64,000 bases of DNA from Liolophura sinensis (lineage: Eukaryota; Mollusca; Polyplacophora; Chitonida; Chitonidae). The notes under the pieces were generated by a model. The model saw only the letters and a list, made by a program, of their open reading frames with translations. It searched no databases and had not been told where the DNA came from. How positions within the stretch are numbered: position 1 is the first letter of the stretch; each line of letters begins with the position of its first letter. Of the stretch, positions 59,501 to 64,000 are shown piece after piece. The translations under genes were made by a program, and so were the position numbers. The DNA lies in assembly GCF_032854445.1 (NCBI RefSeq), contig NC_088302.1:1738001-1802000 (forward strand), given 5' to 3'.

Positions 59501-62500
59501 ACATGAGTGAGCCACAGCTTGGAATTGCCCAGACTACACCGTACACATCATACAGCACTCGGCCTGTTCCCCAGTACCCTGTATGAGTGAGCCACACCTC
59601 CGGACTGCCCAGACTACAGCGTACACATTACAAAACACTCGGTCTGTTCCCCGGTTTTCTGCATGAGTGAGCCACAGCTTGGGATTGCCCAGACAACAGC
59701 GTACACATCACACAACAGTCGGTTTGTTCTCCGGTACTCTGTATGAGTAAGCCACAGCTCCGGGCTGCGCAGTCCACATCGTACACATCACACAGGACTT
59801 GGTGTGTTCTCCGGTACTCTGCATGAGTGAGCCACACCTCGGGCTGCCCAGTCTATAGAGTACACATCACACAGCACTCTGCCTGTTCCCCGGTACTCTG
59901 TATGAGTGAGGCATAGCTTGGGACTGCCCAGACTACAACGTACACATCACATGGCACTCTGCTTTTTCTCCGGTACTCTGCATGAGTGAGCCACACCTCC
60001 GGACTGCCCAGTCTACAGCGTATACATCACACAGCACTCTGCCTGTTCCCCGGTACTCTGTAGGAGTGAGCCACAGCTAGAGACTGCCCAGACTACAGCG
60101 TACACATTACACAACACTCGGTCTGTTCTTTAGTACTCTGCATGAGTGAGCCAAAGCTCCAGACTGCCTAGACTACCTCGTACACATCACACGGCACTCG
60201 GCCTGTTCCCAGGTACCCTGTATGATTGAGCCACACCTCCGAACTGCCCAGTCCGCAGCGTACACATCACACAACACTCTCCCTGTTCCCTGGTACCTTG
60301 TATGAGTGAGCCACACTTCCGGACTGCCCAGACTACAGCGTACACATCACAAAACACTCGGTCTATTCTTCGGTACTCAGCATGAGTGAGCCAAAGCTCC
60401 GGACTGCCCAGACTACCTCGTACACATCACACGGCACTCTGCCTTTTCCCAGGTACTCTTTATGATTGAACCACACCTCCGGACTGCCCAGTCCACAGCG
60501 TACACATCACACAGCACTCTGCCTGTTCCCCGGTTTTCTGCATGAGTGAGCCACAGCTTGGGATTGCCCAGACTACAGCGTACACATCATACAGCACTCG
60601 GCCTGTTCCCCCGTACTCTGTAAGACTGAGCCAAACCTCCGGACTGCCCAGACCACAGCGTACACATCCCACGGCACTCGGCCTGTTCCCCGATACTCTG
60701 TATGACTGAGCCAAAGCTCCGAACTGCCCAGAGTACAGCGTACACATCACACAACAGTCGGTCTGTTCTCCGGTACTCTGTATGAGTAAGCCACAGCTCC
60801 GGGCTGCCCAGTCCACAGCGTACACATCACACAGCACTCTGCCTGTTCTCCGGTACTCTGCATTATTGAGCCACACCTAGGGCTAACCAGTCAATAGAGT
60901 ACACATCACACAGCTCTCTGCCTGTTCCCCGGTACTCTGTATGAGTGAGCCACAGCTTGGGACTGCCCACACTACAGAGTACACATTACACGGCACTCTG
61001 CTTTTTCTCCAGTACCCTGTGTGACTGAGCCAAAGCTACGGACTGCCCAGTCTACAGCGTACACACCACACAGCACTCGGCCTGTTCCCCGGTACCCTGT
61101 ATGACTGAGCAACAGCTCCGGACTGCCCAGGCTACAGCGTACACATTACACAACACTTGGTCTGTTCTTCGGTACTCTGCATGAGTGAACCAAAGCTCCG
61201 GACTGCCCAGACTACCTCGTACACATCACACGGCACTCTGACTGTTTCCAGGTACTCTGTATGATTGAGCCACACCTCCGGACTGCCCAGTCCACAGCGT
61301 ACACATTACACAGCACTCTGCCAGTTCCCCGGTTTTCTGCATGAGTGAGCCACAGCTTGGAATTGCCCAGACTACAGCCTACACATCATACAGCACTCGG
61401 CCTGTTCCCCGGAACCCTGTAAGACTGAGCCAAAGCTCCGGACTGCCCAGACTACAGCCTACACATCACACAGCACTCTGCCTATTCCCCGGTACCCTGT
61501 ATGAGTTAACCACAGGTTGAGACTGCCCAGACTACATCGTACACATCACACGGCACTCTGTCTGTTCTCCGGCACTCTGTATGAGTGATGCAAAGCTCCG
61601 GACTGCCCAGATTACAGCGTACACATCACACGGCACTCTGCCTGTACCCCAGTACTCTGTATGGGTGAGCCAATGCTCCGGAATGCCCAGGCTACCTCGT
61701 ACACATCACACGGCACTCTGCCTGTTCTCCGGTGCTCTGTATAAGTGAGCCACACCTCCGGACTGCCCAGACTACAGCGTACACATCACACGGCACTCTG
61801 CCTGTTCCCCGGTACCCTGTATGATTGAGCCAAAGCTCCGGACTGCCCAGACTACAGCGTACACTTTACACAACACTCTCCCTGTTCCGGGTGCCCTGTA
61901 TGAGTGAGGCAAAGCTCCGGACTGCCCAGACTACAGCGTAAACATCACACAGCACTGTGCCTGTTCCCCGGTACCCTGTATGAGTTAGCCACACCTCCGG
62001 ACTGCCCAAACTACAGCGTACACATCACAAAACACTCGGTCTGTTCCCCGGTTTTCTGCATGAGTGAGCCCCAGCTTGGGATTGCGCAGACTACAGCGTA
62101 CACATCACACAGCACTCGTCCTATTCCCCGGTACCCTGTAAGACTGAGCCAAAGCTCCGGACTGCCCAGAGTACAGCGTACACATCACACAGCACTCTGC
62201 CTGTTCCCCGGTACCCTGTATGACTGAGCCACAGCTTCGAACTGTCTAGACCACAGCGTACACATCAAACGGCACTCGGCCTGTTCCCCGGTCCTCTGTA
62301 TGAATGAGCCAAAGCTCTGGACTGCTCAGAGTACAGTGTACACATCACACAACAGTCGGTCTGTTCTGCGGTACTCTGTATGAGTAAGCCACAGCTCCGG
62401 GCTGCCCAGTCCACAGCGTACACATCACACAGCACTCGGTCTGTTCTCCGGTACTACGCATGAGTCAACCACACCTCGGGCTGCCCAGTCTATAGAGTAC

Positions 62501-63140
62501 ACATCACACAGCAATCGGTTTGTTCCCCGGTACTCTGTATGAGTGAGGCATAGCTTGGGACTGCCCAGACTACAGCGTACACATCACATGGCACTCTGCT
62601 TTTTCTCCGGTACTCTGCATGAGTGAGCCACATCTCCGGACTGCCAAGTCTACAGCGTACACATCACACAGCACTCTGCCTGTTCCCCGGTACTCTGAAT
62701 GAGTGAGCCACAGCTAGAGACTGCCCAGACTACAGCGTACACATCAGACGACACTCTGCCTGTTGCCCGGTACCCTGTATGACTGAGCCAATACTCCGGA
62801 CTGCCCAGACAAATCTGTTCTCCGGTACTCTGTATGACTGAGCCAAAGCTCCGGACTACCTAGATTACAGCGTACACATCACACAACACTCGTTCTGTTT
62901 CCCGGCACCCTGTATGGGTGAGCCAAAGCTCCGGGCTGCGCAGACTACAGCGTACACATCACACAACACTTGTTCTGTTTCCCGCTCCTCTGTGTGACCG
63001 AGCCAAAGCTCCGGACTGACCAGTGTACAGCGTAAACATCACACAGCACTCGGCCTGTTCCCCGGTACCCTGTATAACTGAGCAACAGCTCCGGACTGCC
63101 CAGACTCCAGCGTACATATTACACAACACTCGGTCCGTTC
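56600..63140. repeat. 80-bp satellite array, about 80 copies
   Basis: The unit includes 'GTACACATCACACAGCACTC', 'TGCCTGTTCCCCGGTACCCT', 'GTATGAGTGAGCCACAGCTC' and 'CGGACTGCCCAGACTACAGC'. Starts at 57359 and 57439 give 80 bp. Several shortened units exist (about 58075, 59500 and 62815). Larger blocks are repeated: 58480-59130 reappears at about 61245-61885, and 59757-60090 at about 62399-62730. All minus-strand frames are open in places (up to 138 codons), but these are repeat ORFs. Confidence 0.95.
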
Positions 63141-63307
63141 GTAAATCCCAACGATCTGTACGGCAGAACTGACGTTACATAGAAGGCCTCATAATTACAA
63201 CACAATACCATGCCTGACATTTAAAGATTGCTGAACTTCTCCCGTCGTCTAGATGACAAGGGGAGGTAATCACTTCAAAAGAGTGTTTCTAACTTCAGCA
63301 ACTTGAA
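63141..63307. other. Unique flank
   Basis: Sequence after the satellite breaks off within a unit. Nothing recognised. Confidence 0.5.
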
Positions 63308-63466
63308 TGAGTTGATGGTCGAAGAAAAACCGCGGATAAAACTGAATGTTCGATTGTTCCCTCCATATCAGATATATGTCAGTATACATCTGAAAGTCTC
63401 AACTTTATGTAGATGACGTCTAAAATAACAGCACAATTTTAATGTTAGCGGTGGAGTGTCCCTTTG
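63308..63466. mobile_element. Dispersed repeat copy 2
   Basis: Direct match to 26406-26572, from 'TGAGTTGATGGTCGAAGA' to 'GGTGGAGTGTCCCTTTG', with about ten substitutions and small indels. Its endpoints define the shared unit. Confidence 0.75.
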
Positions 63467-64000
63467 TTACGTACGCGCTAACAAACTACTAATGTTGCAT
63501 TAAAGAACTAACAAACACACTAAATCAAAGTTTCAATCTTTATTTCAATTGCCCAGTACAGCTCAGGCAAGTGATTGTTATAACAATGTGTACACACCAT
63601 AGCACGTATTATAGAAGAAGGTTGACCAGCCTACCTTCCTCAGATAGCTCCCTGTGGTAGTAGATACCAGCCTCTAATTCCCGAACGATTCAAGTGACAT
63701 GTTAGCTACTGCAAAGCCACCTAGTGGGATTTCACCACCGGAAGTGGCGTGCTTAATTCACTTTCGAGTACATGTATACAGAACTGTAAACGCGCGACAC
63801 CCTACGTTTGTATACTGACATCGACCATCTCAACAACAGCAGGGATTCCAACAGCCTGGGCTGTAGCTCGTGGAGATGTAGCCGGATGTAGCTTTCCCTT
63901 TTGGACCGGCTGATGACGCGCACGGGGATGGCTGCCTTGCCTCGAATAGGAGACGTCTCATCACACAAGATGTCAGGAACGCTTCTGTCAGGGATCGGCT
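63467..64000 (-). other. Possible 3' end of a minus-strand gene or retroelement
   Basis: A minus-strand 'GAAATAAAGATTGAAAC' poly(A) signal lies at about 63536-63552. Upstream on that strand is a 71-codon ORF (63753-63968) with 'GKAAIPVRVISRSKRESYIR' that runs close to the window edge. No domain recognised. Confidence 0.3.

Noticed and set aside
60460-60876. 138-codon minus-strand ORF and similar cysteine-rich ORFs at 56861-60876
   Set aside because: They are translations of the 80-bp satellite. The unit is not a multiple of three and all frames happen to be open.

Overview
This window is a piece of an animal nuclear genome, most likely from a lophotrochozoan and probably a mollusc. The signs are long AT-rich non-coding stretches, splice signals, tRNA-derived SINEs with (ATTT)n or (GTGA)n tails, a LINE, a Penelope-like retroelement, a Polinton, many minisatellites, and frequent TACATGTA palindromes. 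No bacterial or organellar gene is present. Family names come from recall of conserved motifs, because no search could be run.

Only two intact protein genes are visible. They are paralogous, uninterrupted 463-465 codon genes for an Egghead/BRE-3-type family 2 glycosyltransferase (beta-1,4-mannosyltransferase of glycosphingolipid synthesis). One lies on the minus strand at 9.4-10.8 kb and the other on the plus strand at 54.4-55.8 kb. They are divergent, with 5' ends facing each other across about 44 kb. Each has a plausible 3' splice site just upstream of its start codon. Candidate non-coding first exons lie at about 30.7 kb (gene A) and 48.5 kb (gene B), so much of the space between them may be 5'-UTR intron and promoter DNA.

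Layout: 1-7.7 kb is a 49-bp satellite with nested higher-order repeats and decayed edge copies. 7.7-10.8 kb is gene A and its 3' flank. 10.8-33 kb is non-coding DNA with SINEs, minisatellites (88, 65, 46 and about 67 bp units), a broken LINE, a possible promoter, and an array of TGTTTAC motifs. 33.4-42.1 kb is a GC-rich, decayed and internally deleted Polinton/Maverick (virus-like DNA transposon): complex terminal inverted repeats, integrase, several small virion-type genes, the first codons of a capsid gene, and a protein-primed DNA polymerase on the opposite strand with an apparent intron. 43.2-44.6 kb is a Penelope-like reverse transcriptase pseudogene. 44.9-53.9 kb is a succession of minisatellites (29, 21, 32, 41, 21 and 65 bp units). 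54.4-56.4 kb is gene B. 56.6-63.1 kb is an 80-bp satellite. 63.1-64 kb is unique DNA carrying a dispersed repeat shared with 26.4 kb.

The two transferases probably act at the same early step of glycolipid synthesis. All mobile-element genes seen are broken. The least ordinary features are the two satellites with higher-order structure flanking a divergent gene pair, the CCAAT/CRE-rich Polinton termini, the polymerase pseudogene with an apparent intron and a lost motif-A aspartate, and the regular TGTTTAC array.
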